Position numbers and translations under genes: made by a program
Notes under the pieces: generated by a model
Seen by the model: the letters and a program-made list of their open reading frames with translations, nothing else
What the model was told of the DNA's origin: nothing
Database searches by the model: none
NCBI GenBank assembly: GCA_022385805.1
Contig: MU277733.1
Location: forward strand, 11,312 to 75,311
Direction: 5' to 3'
Source: Pilatotrama ljubarskyi
Taxonomy: Eukaryota > Basidiomycota > Agaricomycetes > Polyporales > Polyporaceae
DNA: 64,000 bases
In this document: piece by piece, positions 10,314 through 21,738 of the stretch
How the letters are laid out: every line of letters starts with the position of its first letter
How positions within the stretch are numbered: the stretch's first letter is position 1

Positions 10314-12449
10314 CTATTCTTGATGAACCTTCCCCGCAGCCACCTTCATGAGCTCTGCACATTTCTCCGCGACGACAACTGCGGGAGCCATGGTGTGGCT
10401 CGACACGATCTCCGGGAACACGGACGTATCGCACACGCGCAGGCCGCGCACTCCATGCACCCTCAGCTCCTGATCCACCACGCTGGGGTGGGGTCCGTGC
10501 GGCGCGGCGCCCATCCGGCACGTCGAGGTGTAATGGAAACAGTCGCGGAGGTTCTTCCGGATGAACCTTTCCAGGTCTTCGTCGCTGTTGCTCTCGGGCA
10601 CGATCAGGTCCTTGAGGGGGTAGCCTTCGTGGCGGATGGCCTCGGCGAAGCTCAGCGCGAGACGCATGCCCTTCCTAAGAGGAACGTAGTCCATCGGGTC
10701 CTCGAAGAATCCGAGGTCTACATCCGGCTTGGCGCGCGGGTTACTCGTGGCGAGCCGCACTGAGCCCTCCGATTTCGGGAGGATGAGGGTGGGGAGGAGC
10801 GTGAAGATACCCTTCCCGGGTATGTCAGCGTCCGTAGAGTTCAGCCCGAGGGGCATCAGCTCGATGTCGGGACGTTTGCTCGGGACTGATGCGTCGACCT
10901 CTGCTGGGTCGGAGATGATGACACGGGAGTGATTATCGTTCAGCAGGTGTGTCGGGACCATGATTGTCATGCTCTGGAACGGGTTGGAGAAGAGGCCGCG
11001 GCCCGTCAAGAGGTAATTCAAGGCGGCCTTGATGGCAGCGATCTTGCTATTCTCGAGCTGGTGAAGCGAGTCGGACATCGGCACTTCGTATGTGAGAGGG
11101 ACGCCGATGTGGTCTTGCTGAGCAGTAAATCAGTTTCGAATCGTTAGCCTGTGACGCTCCGGCGACCAACCAGATGACTCCCAACTGCGGGCATGTCGCG
11201 TAGGACGGGCACGCCCTTCTCTTCAAGATGCTCCTTCGGACCAATCCCGCTGTCGTCAAATATCAGCTCGGTTATGCAGGTGCTGACAAGAGATAGGACG
11301 GAGTATTCACCTCAGCATCAGGAGCTGTGGAGATCCAAGCGCGCCTGCAGACAACACTATCTCCCTTCGCGCCTCTACGTAGAAGGTTTGTCCCGCTTTC
11401 CGCGGATTCATCGCTTCGAAGTGCACGCCCTTCGCTCTAATCTCCTTGCCATCTTCCTCTGCGAACTCGACCCGCATGGCGATGCTGTTCGTGCAGATTT
11501 TCAAGCGCGCCTTGCGCTCCTGAGCCACGTTCGGCGGAAGGAATGCGCGGTAGGTCGACGCGCGTTCGTACTTCTTGTCCTCAATGACGTCTAACGAGGC
11601 CGCTGCCGCTGCAGGGGCCGAGGGATCGTTCAAGTCAGGGATGTGCTTGATGTTCGCTCCGCTGATCGCTGTAATGACACTAGGAGCTGCATGCGTATCA
11701 CCGGAGAGCCACGAGCAACGGGTTAGTCTTACTGGTTAAGCACCGTATACGGGAAGGTGATGAATTGTCGGTTCTGCCATGGCCCTGTAACACAGCTTCA
11801 TCGGAGCCTTACGCATCTATGTTAGAATCACATACCCTTCTTGCCTCTGAACTTCGATGACGGATGACTGATAGTATCCTCCGACCTCACGAAAAATGGC
11901 TGAAGGTCGTCGTAGCCCCATCCCTCACAGCCAAGTTCTTTCCATCTGTTATAGTCTCCAGGCGGTCCTGTGGCATTATATGAGTATGCGAGCACTACCA
12001 CTCGCTCTGCCGCTTGCTCACCTCTCGTGTACAGCAAGGAGTTGATCCTTGACGTGCCACCGAGCGCTTCTCCTCTCATTACCTGAAGCGCACGGCCATT
12101 GACCTGAGGCATTGGGAGCGACCACCATGTCGTGGCGAGGGTACCGTCGCGGTACGGATTCCCTGAAATCACAGGCACACGTGACGCCCAGGTGTCTGCG
12201 ACCGGGCCTTGCTCGATGACGAGCACCGAGACAGACGGGTCTTCGCTCAGACGTGAAGCAAGCACAGAGCCCGCTGTGCCACCTACAGCGCGTATGGCAT
12301 GACATGAGAGAGTGATACTCCATGTTAGGACCACAATACTCACCGCCTACGATAATATAGTCGTATGTGTATGTCTCTGCGGGCACATGGGGGCTGACCG
12401 GGACAGGCGTACCCACGTCCTGAGGTGCGAGCTCGGGAACGCTCGGCAT
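10314..12449 (-). CDS. GMC-family FAD oxidoreductase (aryl-alcohol/choline dehydrogenase-like)
   Basis: Seven exons (12449-12344, 12282-12022, 11967-11836, 11784-11733, 11661-11311, 11249-11171, 11117-10314) sum to 1785 nt, 594 aa, normal for GMC enzymes. The FAD-binding loop IIVGGGTAGSVLASRL spans exons 1 and 2; GMC signature regions follow (ALGGTSRINSLLYTRG; SAGALGSPQLLMLSGIGP), a PWQNRQF-type segment, and the C-terminal catalytic region with HYTSTCRMG and SSHTMAPAVVVAEKCAEL, which hold the two active-site His/His positions typical of the family. These enzymes oxidise alcohols or sugars using FAD and pass electrons to O2 or quinones. There is no signal peptide (start MPSVPELAPQ), so a cytosolic enzyme is likelier than a secreted lignocellulose oxidase. 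Exact substrate cannot be read from sequence. Confidence 0.9.
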
Positions 12450-14062
12450 CTTGGCTACTTCGTTGCGCCTAGGAGTTCGGTGCTTTCTGCGAAGAGGACA
12501 ACGACCACTCACGTAGAATGTGGGGTGCAGGCGCCTGGATCCACGCTGGTTATGGGGCAGGTTCGCCGTAGAAATCCAAGTGGAGACTAGGGGGGCTAGT
12601 TGCAATGCCGGTGGTCAGTCACGCCGGGCCCCGCCTCAGGGTCGCCAAACCTCTGACTATGAAGGACTCGGACTGCGCCGCCTCCTATCTTGAATCACTC
12701 GTCCGCGGACCACGCCGAATCGAGTAGGCTCAATCTTCAAGCTTCAAGGTCGGAAGGCAAGAACATCTCGGCCGCAATGCGCAGCTTGGGACCCTGCTAT
12801 GCTTCGTTGGCGCTATCGGCGGCAGCGTGGGAGGGCCTCGAGCCGTCATCAAGTTCTGGGCATGTCTCTGGACGTCTCTGGGAATTTGAAGCTGGCAGTC
12901 GAACGCAGAGATGGATGATGCTGGGAAACAACACGCGGTCTGGGCGTCTCCGGCACACTTTCTGCTTCAGTCGCTTATGGGCGCCTGGATACCCTCTTGT
13001 ACTGTGTACGGGCCGGTGTCCGACTCCGGACGAGGATGCGTGACAACGAGGTTTATTCGAGGGCTACAGGGAGCGAGACGAGGAGGAGCCCGAGCGCCGA
13101 CGCCGATACTGGCGAGGCGGGGACGGCGGGAAGGTGTTGGTTCGTCTGAGAGAACGAGGGCGTAGCGTAACGCGTAGGTACGTCAGGCCGAATCGGGAAG
13201 TCACGTCTAACGAGCCGTTACATACTTACTGTGCCTCGGCGCTCGCTGGCCGCTTGGGTTCCAATGTCCGTTGAGGGACGACCGCCTTCCGAGTCATACT
13301 ATAGTACAGCCGTTTCGTAATTCGAGTATCTACCAGTACTAGTATACACGGTTCGCTGAAGGTAGGTCTGGCAGTGCGTACACGATCATCCGGCGAGCCT
13401 CAAGCAAGCAGGTCAGACTCTGCCAGCACCTGCCTGCAGGCTGCGGGGTCAGCACCATGAGTGGTTCGCTGTCCACGAGGATTACCCGCGGCTGTGCAGA
13501 TATGGATCGATGTCGGGACTGATCAGATACATCATGCGAGAGATAGACGAGACACTCGAACTCACTCGCTATTAAGCATCGGCAGCCTCATGCTCCAATT
13601 CATCAGTCGAACTTGTCGAGCCGTGACGAGCAAAGCGTAGGGTTCCTTGGGACCAGCGTGATAGCTCGCTAGCCGCGCCCGAGGCTGCAGCTTCGTGCAG
13701 GTGGACAAGGAAATAGTCCACAATGATAGCAGTTATCCTGACCCGTTGCCTATTCAGCACGGTAGATTGTACTGTGGACGAAAAGACGGCGTACGGGGGT
13801 ATGTAAGGGCTTAGGACTACATTGTTGAAAAGCTTTGCATCCGGATCGCTGCCTGTCGTGATCTGGAGGTGCGCACTGTAAGTAATCGCGCGACTCCTCG
13901 CGATTCGAGGCTACAACACGAACACCTACCGAGGTGATGCTGAGGAGCATATATAAGAGGTTGACGGTAGTCAGAGCGCTGTATTTCCGTCAGTGTCTTG
14001 ACGGGATGCTCCAGCCTCGACCTAATCATACATGAAGTAGATACTGCCTAAACGTAGCTCTA
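12450..14062. other. Intergenic, 1.6 kb, nothing recognised
   Basis: Upstream of the GMC gene and downstream of the DUF6533 gene. Open frames at 12690-13165 (+) and 13572-14029 (-) are short, lack splice continuity and show no family motif. Confidence 0.45.
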
Positions 14063-15121
14063 TCAGGACCAGACGCAATCTACGCAGGAGAGCATGAGAT
14101 GCGCACCGTCTCTGAATAGGACACTTGCTAGCGTCGTCTCACTGTCGCCGAAAAAGCCATCGGTGTTCCTCCACTTGTAGGTGCTTAACCATGTCGCCAT
14201 GAGGACGATCACGTCCGTAAGGGTGAAGCACACACGCGAAGCAATGAGAACTGTTCCAGGAGTCAGTAATGACGGTGTGTCTTTCGAGGTATAACCGTGT
14301 ACAAACAGCTAGGATAGAAACGCAGCGTCAGACTCGGAGGTGCCTCGCTGATCGACGAAGGTGTACCTGTTGCTCTGTGCCTCGTTTATCCCTATTGTCT
14401 CCCGACATCCTATGAGAGGATCAATGTCGAAACGTAGGTACGTAGCCGCAGCCTGCACGAGAACGTGAGCATAGATGGCTCGCCAGGGCCGCAAGACTGA
14501 TCACAACTCACTAGGTTGATGCAAAAAGGGACAAGAGCCGGAAGCAGGGCGAAGAGGGCCCATAACCGGTTTCCCCGGAGAGCATAGACTCGGAGGCAAG
14601 AGAACACTGAAATCATCGAAGGACGTGGTGAGTTCCGCTGATTTCGTTGGAACAAAGCACATACCCGCCCACACCGCGTATTGTGCGATGAACACAGCCT
14701 CACCCATCACATCGGTAGCAACACACCTTTGTTGCATACATTCAGCTACGGGCACGATGCAGATAGCCCTACGTGCGCAGGCTCACCCCTGTAAGCAGGT
14801 CAGTAAGCGGTTAAACCCTGACTACTATGCAACTCCGAGACTCACAGAGAACGACTCCGACGGGGCCCACCAGTCACCATTGAGCACCACAACAGCAAGC
14901 GCGAGGTAACGATTGGCAAAGAAGAGAGCAGATGCACCGCTAAGTTTGCGCTTCCAGAAACGTTTGACCTCCTTGTCGAAAGTGGTAAGGTAGTGCCAGA
15001 TCATCAGCGCTAGAGTGACCGTCACCGTATGAGTAATGATATTTAGAACACAACTGTCGAAACGGAGCATCGTACCCTCGGCCGAGACGATGCAGTAGTC
15101 AGAGATCAAACTGACGGCCAT
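14063..15121 (-). CDS. DUF6533-family membrane protein A
   Basis: Starts MAVSLISDYCIVSAE; an intron (15075-15011) then joins to ALMIWHYLTTFDKEVKRFW, the hallmark N-terminal DUF6533 stretch, followed by SGASALFFANRYL. Later exons carry the family's typical TM segments: VFSCLRVYALRGNRLW and the following hydrophobic helix ending at a GT donor near 14515, a Cys-containing loop (DPLIGCRE), and the last exon VLIASRVCFTLTDVIVLMATW, ending in a stop at 14065-14063. Two internal junctions (around 14830-14735 and 14320-14240) could not be closed in a single frame, so the exon chain is partly tentative or the gene carries a defect there. DUF6533 proteins are multi-pass membrane proteins, expanded in Agaricomycetes, with no established function. 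Confidence 0.65.
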
Positions 15122-17374
15122 CGGTAACCCGTAAACGGTCTACAGCATCGACATCGCGCCCATAGGCACTCACTACGTGCTCAGTTCCTTGATGACCGCA
15201 GAGGTGTCGGGTGCGGCATCCGGAGTCGTTGCCATGTTGGCCAGCTGGTAACGATCGCTGGTGAGATACACACGAAAGGGAACAAGCGGACAGAATCTCA
15301 CTCCTTCTCATGGTCGCACCTTTTGTACTCGGAACCCATATTTGACCTAATCTGAGTGAACATCAGAAGAGAGATAAACTCAAGGCCAACCGTGGTTGAT
15401 GACCACTTTCTCGCCGAACTATCACCACGCTCTAATCATAGTCCATAGTTGCATCGACGTGGTTGGAGCAATGTGGTCACTTCAGTACAGGCACGTTCTA
15501 ATCAACTTGACGACCACTTACTTATGAGCGTAGGACTCGGTCTTCACGCACGGCTAAGTAGGCGTACACCTCGGGCACGAGACGAGATGTGTATGGCCTG
15601 AACGCCGTGACGCTACTGCTCGGGTGAAGGCGCAGTACCCAGCGAAGTCTTGCTGGTTGCTATTGTAGGAAAAATCCGGCATTCCCATGCATGTCTTCTT
15701 GAACTTGCTTGTTCGCATCTCATGACGCATAGGTTGAATGCTCGAACATGCTCGAAGGTTCTCCTGTTCTGAGCTATCATATCCCACCCTGTAACTCGAT
15801 CAGTGTTACTAGCATTCTGTTCGGGGGTCCCGACTCGGAAGATGTTGGGCTCACGTACCGTTCGAGGCTAAGTATCCTGATGTCAGACCCAAGGCAATTG
15901 ATGCATCAGCAAAAGAACGAGCTACAGAGTGCAAGGCGGCACATTGTGGAAAGGGGGCTGAACGTACTGGAGTGCTCCGCTGAGGCATCCAACACGCAGT
16001 CCCGCATTCGGCGCAGCTCAGCACACGACCGCTGCGATAACGCAAGGTTCTATAGCTACAGAGTCGTAGAACAACCTCACCCAGGAAGAAGGGACGTCAA
16101 CGGCTCTAGTCTGGACGCCGGCCGCCAAGGCGCCTTATCAGATGGAGTTTATACATAGGCTGTCGGCGCTGCCGCAGTACGTCCCGAGTGCCTGCGATGA
16201 CACCTCACCAAGATGCGTGCAACCGTCATACGATGGCGGACAATGACATACCTAGAAGCCGTGCAACGGCTAAACTGACCCGTGCATGGCGCGAGCACGG
16301 CCGGAACGGCGGAGGTTCAATAGAACTGTCATGCGATGCGTGCGCACCGGCGAGGACCTGTGCCATGCGACCTAAGGAAGCGTAAACAGGGAACCAAAGC
16401 TGTGAGATGACTGACTTCTGCTGCTCACAACAATGGGCTGAGACAGCTTGTGCGCCGGATGGCTCCTCGCTTCGCACTGGCCTGACATGGACGCTGTGAA
16501 CCTCCCTGTGTCAGGGCTGTGTACCGTGTTGTCAGATGCGTCCGAGTCACAGCGATGTAGGCGAGGGCCTCGAGACGGTGAGACTTTGCTCACACATAAT
16601 CGAATAGATAGTACCTCGGTCACACGGGTAGACGTCTCAGTGAGCGCTAGCAGGACATCAACGAACCTCTCCAGACCACTTGGTGGTTTTGAAGGACACG
16701 CCTCGCGGTTCGCGATGGGATGGATATGTAAACGGGCCTGACTCACCTCTCGTTTCCGATACCTCGGAGGAGCATCGCATACTAGTCCTGTAACTCGGGG
16801 TTAGAGCGAGTATGGAGCGCCCTGTCATAGACCTTGGGTCTCATAGCAGACGGACAACAACCGACGTGGACGATGAAGGGGAGGCCTCCCTCAACGAACT
16901 CGGTAGAGCACGTAGATAGCGACACCGGGAATCTTCGCAGTGCTGGAGTGACCGAAACGTTGAGAAGGGGTGATCCGACGCACTTGCAAATACATCCTTG
17001 CTTCTCCGCGGAAGCATGGGTTTGTGGGGATGAGGAACGAGGGCTTGTCCTGTGACTAGTCAGCAACTGGTGAGAGGCTTCCTAGACACATCGTCTGGGC
17101 TGAAGGCGCTGTGCATTACTCCCGGCATTCACGATCCCGGCCTATGGAATCGTTGCAGTGTCTTAGGTGGTCGTGCGCGTGCGCAAGGGAGCAACAGGAG
17201 TCAGACGGATATCTGCAGAGTAAAGGGTATGTTGAGCCTCCCTGGCATGTCGTGGAGCAAAGCCTTGCGCTGACTGAGAATCAATCATCGAATGTGCTTC
17301 CTTCCGACACATTTGTGATACAGGCCTAGGGGCGCATCCCAGATAGTCACAAAGCACAGGCACCGCTCGCGCGC
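15122..17374. other. Long gap, 2.25 kb, no gene recognised
   Basis: Open frames such as 15748-16158 (+), 16372-16746 (-) and 16782-17066 (-) are present. A few hydrophobic runs (for example FVEGGLPFIVHVG near 16880) might be remnants of the membrane-protein families flanking this gap, but nothing assembles into a gene. Confidence 0.4.
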
Positions 17375-18611
17375 TCACCGATCGGTGAGAGAGACCTCCT
17401 TTATATGAAAGGGGCCTGTAGACTCCTCATCCGAGCGCACCGTCTCAGACGGCTTCTCCGAGTGCGCGTCGGCTGTGCTAAGGCTGGACGCGAATTTCAG
17501 GTCGCTCATAGAGCCGCGTCCCTCCGCACGCCGCGACGTAACCTCGGACCATTGCGTCCCTGTGGACCATATCGTCGCAAGGAGGACACCGATGATCTGG
17601 ACGTAGGTGTTGACGAGGAAGATGTACGTGCCGTGCAGGAAGCTGCTGTCGCGGAATGTGAAGATGAGCTGCGCGAGGTTGAGCAGTACGGGGAGGACGA
17701 AATTTGAAGCCGCTATCCAGAAAAGCGTGCGCAGACGCGAAGAAAGCGTGTCTGTGAAACAAGAATCAGGCTGCTACAGCTACGAGACAGAGAGGTCGCC
17801 ACTCACATCGACGGGCGAGGGTTCCCTCTGACGAGAGCCCGACTGATCGCTTGTGGCCAGCGCTTTGTTGCAATCGTGCCAGGAAGAGGGCGGATACATA
17901 TCTACAGCATCGCTCACATCGTCTGCACCAGTAGCCCATCCTGCTAGAGACTCACATTGTATCGAAGAACTGCAGGAACCATTCAATCTTCGCGTTCGGG
18001 AGGCCCCACGCCTCCTGGCCAGTCACCAGCGGATTGATCGTGTGCTTCTTCAGATCGACCCACTTCCGAATGAATATCGCGTCGTTCGTAAACCGTGCGA
18101 TCTTGAACGCGACGATAGGTGTGTATATGGCGAGTAGCTTGCGCCAGGACAGAGCCTTGAGTGGATACACCGCGAACACACGGAATAGAAGAATGAGCTC
18201 GGCGAATATGGGGACGAGGATGATCATGCAGGCGAAAGCCGTGTCTATGTCCGGGCTAACAGGCTTTGTCAGGATGGCTCGTGTCTACTGCGCAGGTTAC
18301 GCCGTCGCGATCAGCGAGAATACCGCCAGTCAGGGAATGCCAACAGTGCTTGCCTGATTGTATATGTTGATTCCACCCTCTGCGAGGCCAAACAAGACGG
18401 CCAAGACGTTCATGATGAAGATAGGTTGCCGTCGTGTGGCGGGCGTCGAAAAGAAGAACATCGCGATGAGGATGGGGATGAGGAAGGCAGACCATATCGT
18501 GCCAATGAGCAACAGCTTGAGCGAGGGCTCGATCGCTGCAACGTAGTTCAAGCCTGGTGGAGGGGGCGGAAAGTCCGCTGCAGGTAATGCGGTAGCGGAC
18601 ATGGCAGACAT
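17375..18611 (-). CDS. Seven-TM protein 3 (paralogue of 4.1-5.8 and 8.3-9.5 kb)
   Basis: Four exons: 18611-18354, 18284-17956, 17901-17807, 17751-17375; 1059 nt, 352 aa. The first intron uses a GC donor (CAG followed by GCAAGC), the other two are GT-AG. Topology as in its paralogues: PPPPPGLNYVAAIEPSLKLL, TM1 (IGTIWSAFLIPILIAMFFF), TM2 (FGLAEGGINIYNQ), TM3 ending LLFRVFAVYPL, TM4, KIEWFLQFFDT, TM5 (YVSALFLARLQ), TM6 (LFWIAASNFVLPVLLNLAQ), TM7 (TYVQIIGVLLATIWS), then a Ser/Glu-rich hydrophilic tail of about 65 residues. A second in-frame ATG at 18602 aligns equally well with paralogue 2. Orphan GPCR-like membrane protein; function unknown. Confidence 0.8.
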
Positions 18612-19480
18612 GACGAAACGAGAAGCACCCGACTCGAGCTCGACGACATGATGGAAGGCGCGCCTTTGTACCGGACGCCGTGGTGTCGTTTCCAACCATA
18701 GAAGCTCTGTGGGCGCATTTTCCCGGGTAAGGGAATCAAGTATCCGATGGTCCCACACCGGCCGTTATATGTGCCAGATTGCATTGTGGTCAAATCTGTT
18801 GTGGGAGATGAGACCGCGTTGATGGTCGGCTGACGCAATCCTGGGCCTCGACGAGTGGGCGAAAAAACCGTACCTTGCACGAGAAGCACATCTCGGTCGC
18901 ATGGCGGGTAGCCCAACCCCGTTCGAGAACGGACATCTGCTGAGCGGGATACCACCGAGGGCGCCAAGAGACGGGACGTAAGGCGCACAATGCTCTACAG
19001 ACCTGTTCAGGAAGCAGTGAGTGAGAACCTCTACTGTTATACATACTCCACGCCGCACCGTCGACAGCGGAAGTTTTGCCTTCAGCTGCAGCGCTGACTT
19101 CCGGCGTGGATTGAGACCAGGGGCTTCCGTAGCCCTGAGGCGAAACGAGCTACGAGAGTCAGACAGCACCCTAATAATACAGGAACTCTTGATCAGTTCT
19201 GGATATATGGCAAGCTTCGTTCAGCTGTTTCGTCGAGGAACATCGTGTTGTTCCGGAGTATTTCTGACACGAGTTGGCAATGGTTTTGCGAAAGTCTAAA
19301 GGCTCGGACATACATGGCCAGCGCCTAACCGACCTGCCAAGGAGGACAGCTTGGTATGGGCGCTTAGAAACGCTCTCACCGGTCATAACTCGTGGCGAAA
19401 TGGGTCGATGTCGCTTTCCCTCCCACGTCCTCATACTCCACATCTCGTAGTTGTGCCAGTCGTCTTAATTGAAGCGCAGG
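18612..19480. other. Divergent promoter region
   Basis: Lies between the seven-TM gene 3 (-) and ERG27 (+), which are transcribed away from each other. Short open frames only, none supported. Confidence 0.5.
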
Positions 19481-21092
19481 ATGTTGGACGAGCTGGTTGT
19501 TGTGGTCACCGGGGCCAATGGGTATGTCTTCAGGTTCCAATCTCACAGAAAAGGGCGCTCACATGAGTGTAGCGGAGTCGGCTTCGGCATATGCCACCGT
19601 CTCCTCGTCCAGCTCTCCTACGCACATCCACCGGATGCTCAGCCGCACTTCGATGTTGGTCGGGATATTACCCCAGAGCTGGAGCTGCCAGAGAGGTCGC
19701 CCGACGCCGGGGTAACGATCGTCATGGCGTGCCGGGACCTCAAACGCGCGCAGGACGCGAGAGACAAGCTGTTCCGGCTGCTCGACAAGCATATCGCGAC
19801 TCTACGTCAAGGCACAGACGAATACACGTATGCTGCGACCTTCAGGAGACATGTGCGTCTGGATATCGCGAAACTGGACCTCGCATCGGTGAAGAGCGTG
19901 CTGGAGTTTGGTCGGGCGATTTGCCAAAAGTACGTCGCTCCTCCATGTGTGGAGCTCACGATATGCTGAGTGTGTACGCAGGTACGAGCACATCTCACAC
20001 CTAATTTTTAATGCCGGAACCGCGACATATAGCCATCTCGATATCCTGGGCTTCGTCTACGACCTGCTCACCCACCCCATTGACGCTATCGAGCATCCAC
20101 GACGGAACATGCAAATCAATGGTGTTCTGAGCAAAGACAATTTGGGATATACTTGGCAGTGTAACGTCTTCGGTCACTATGTTCTGGTGAGTGTACGCGT
20201 GTACCTCCATCGTTACCTGTAGAGATCCGAGCTTGCAGCTTGCTTACTCACTCTCACCCAGTATCGCTCGGTCCAGCCTCTCCTGCTCGCTTACAACCGG
20301 AGAACAGGCGACCGCGCCCGCGTGCTCTGGATGTCATCTCTCGACGCGGAGCCGATATTCGACCCGAAGGAGGACTGGCAGCTCACGAAGACGATGCATT
20401 CGTATAACGCCTCGAAGTTCCAAATTGAGCTCATCTGCTCCGAGCTCGAGCGCCGCACTATCGAGGCCGAAGAAGAGGGCCGCGTCTCGTCGATGCCTGA
20501 CCTGGTCGCGCCGCACGGAGAGTTCCACCACTACATCGTCAGCCCGGGGATCACGTCCACCAACATGAGCGCGCTCCTGAATATTCCGATCCCGGGCTGG
20601 CGGTATCTCATGATTGCCGCGTTCTGGATTGTAAGTCTCCTTGCTGCAGCCTGCGGCGATCAGAACTGACCCCTTCCCCAGGTCCGCTTCATTGGATCAC
20701 CGCATGTGCTACTGTCGCTGTATAGCGCCGCCGTTGCGGCCGTGCACATTGCGCTCGTTCCACTCCTCGCGATTCCGACTGTACGCAACTGCCCGCACAT
20801 CTCGCCCGCCGACATCGAGTATCCGAGCTGGCACTCGTACTACAACAAGTTCACCGACAAGCGTCCGCGCGTGCTCGCATTGCGGTTTGGTGCGGAGAAC
20901 GACCGGTGGGGGCGTGACTACCCTGGCATCATGGCGGTGCCAGTATGGGAGGAGCACCCGGACGCCCCGCAGACATTGCTCGAGCGGTTCGAGAGGCTGT
21001 ATCAGACATTTCTGCAGGTAGAGAAGGCTTCTGGTGGTGAGGCGAACGGGGAGGCTCCCAATGGTCATGCGACGAACGGAGAGGCGAGCTGA
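19481..21092 (+). CDS. ERG27: 3-keto-sterol reductase (SDR), ergosterol pathway
   Basis: Five exons (19481-19521, 19573-19929, 19982-20186, 20262-20630, 20682-21092) sum to 1383 nt, 460 aa. The NAD(P)H site TGANGGVGFGI is split by intron 1. Family-specific motifs follow: VIMACR-like segment (IVMACRDLKRA), HLIFNAGTA, GYTWQCNVFGHYVL, WMSSLDAEP with the catalytic Ser region, and YNASK, the catalytic Tyr-x-x-x-Lys. The combination of the G(Y)xWQxNxxGHY block and YNASK is that of ERG27/HSD17B7, which reduces the 3-keto group during C-4 demethylation of sterols, on the ER with ERG25/26/28. Longer than the 347-aa yeast enzyme because of an acidic insert near residue 45 and a Glu/Ala/Asn-rich C-terminal tail. 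Membrane association could come from hydrophobic segments near residues 320-350. Confidence 0.88.
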
Positions 21093-21738
21093 CCTTCAGG
21101 TGGACGCAGGAATATACCCCAGATTCTATATTGCTTGCACCGCCTCGGAATGTGTACATGGTACATTGCGTAGAGTACGATACAAGAATCGCATAGATCT
21201 CCTATCCGACATCCTGTGAATCATGGCCGCGATGCATCATGCCTCGACGGTACTTCGAACTTAGAAGTGTGCGGGTGCACGTGACCACTTTGTACGCGAG
21301 TCGCTAGCGCCCGGCGAGGCTCGCGAGGACGGCGGTGAAATACTCCTTGTCCTTGCTCTCCTTTGCATGTTCCATGCGGCAGTCGGGCGACTCGCCCACT
21401 TTGTCAACTGTGGCAGCTATCCATTTTGCTAGATGTTTGGCTTGTCCAGTTACTATGTAGGCATGGATTTATGCCATGATGCCAAGCTTTCTTGGTATGT
21501 ACTCGTCAACCTAGTGCTATCGGCCTTGCGTCCACACTTTTTTTGCTCGATCATTAACCATATATCGTCTCGTCGCAGCTGTGCAGAGTCCCCCGGGCGA
21601 TCGTGCTTCAAGCTCGCGCTTCATGTATGGGAGACTCGCCAACGGAGCCCGATAATACCAGGACTTCATGCCGCTGACGGTAACCGTTACCGTCAGCGGC
21701 ATGAAGTGTTCCTGATCCAAAAGATTATAGGCCCGCTA
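21093..21738. other. Convergent 3' flanks of ERG27 and the GST gene
   Basis: The only notable content is the 45-bp perfect inverted repeat at 21663-21707, described separately. No gene. Confidence 0.5.
21663..21707. repeat. 45-bp perfect inverted repeat (22-nt arms, 1-nt centre)
   Basis: Arms 21663-21684 and 21686-21707 are exact reverse complements around a single C; a further AGGA/TCCT pair flanks them with a small bulge. It sits 32 nt beyond the GST stop codon, so a GST transcript would fold into a strong hairpin in its 3' UTR. It could equally be a transposon footprint. A 13-mer of the right arm recurs with one mismatch near 45112-45124. Confidence 0.85.

Noticed and set aside
10029..10763. 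244-codon plus-strand frame opposite the GMC C-terminal exon
   Set aside because: Reverse-strand shadow of the well-supported GMC catalytic exon.
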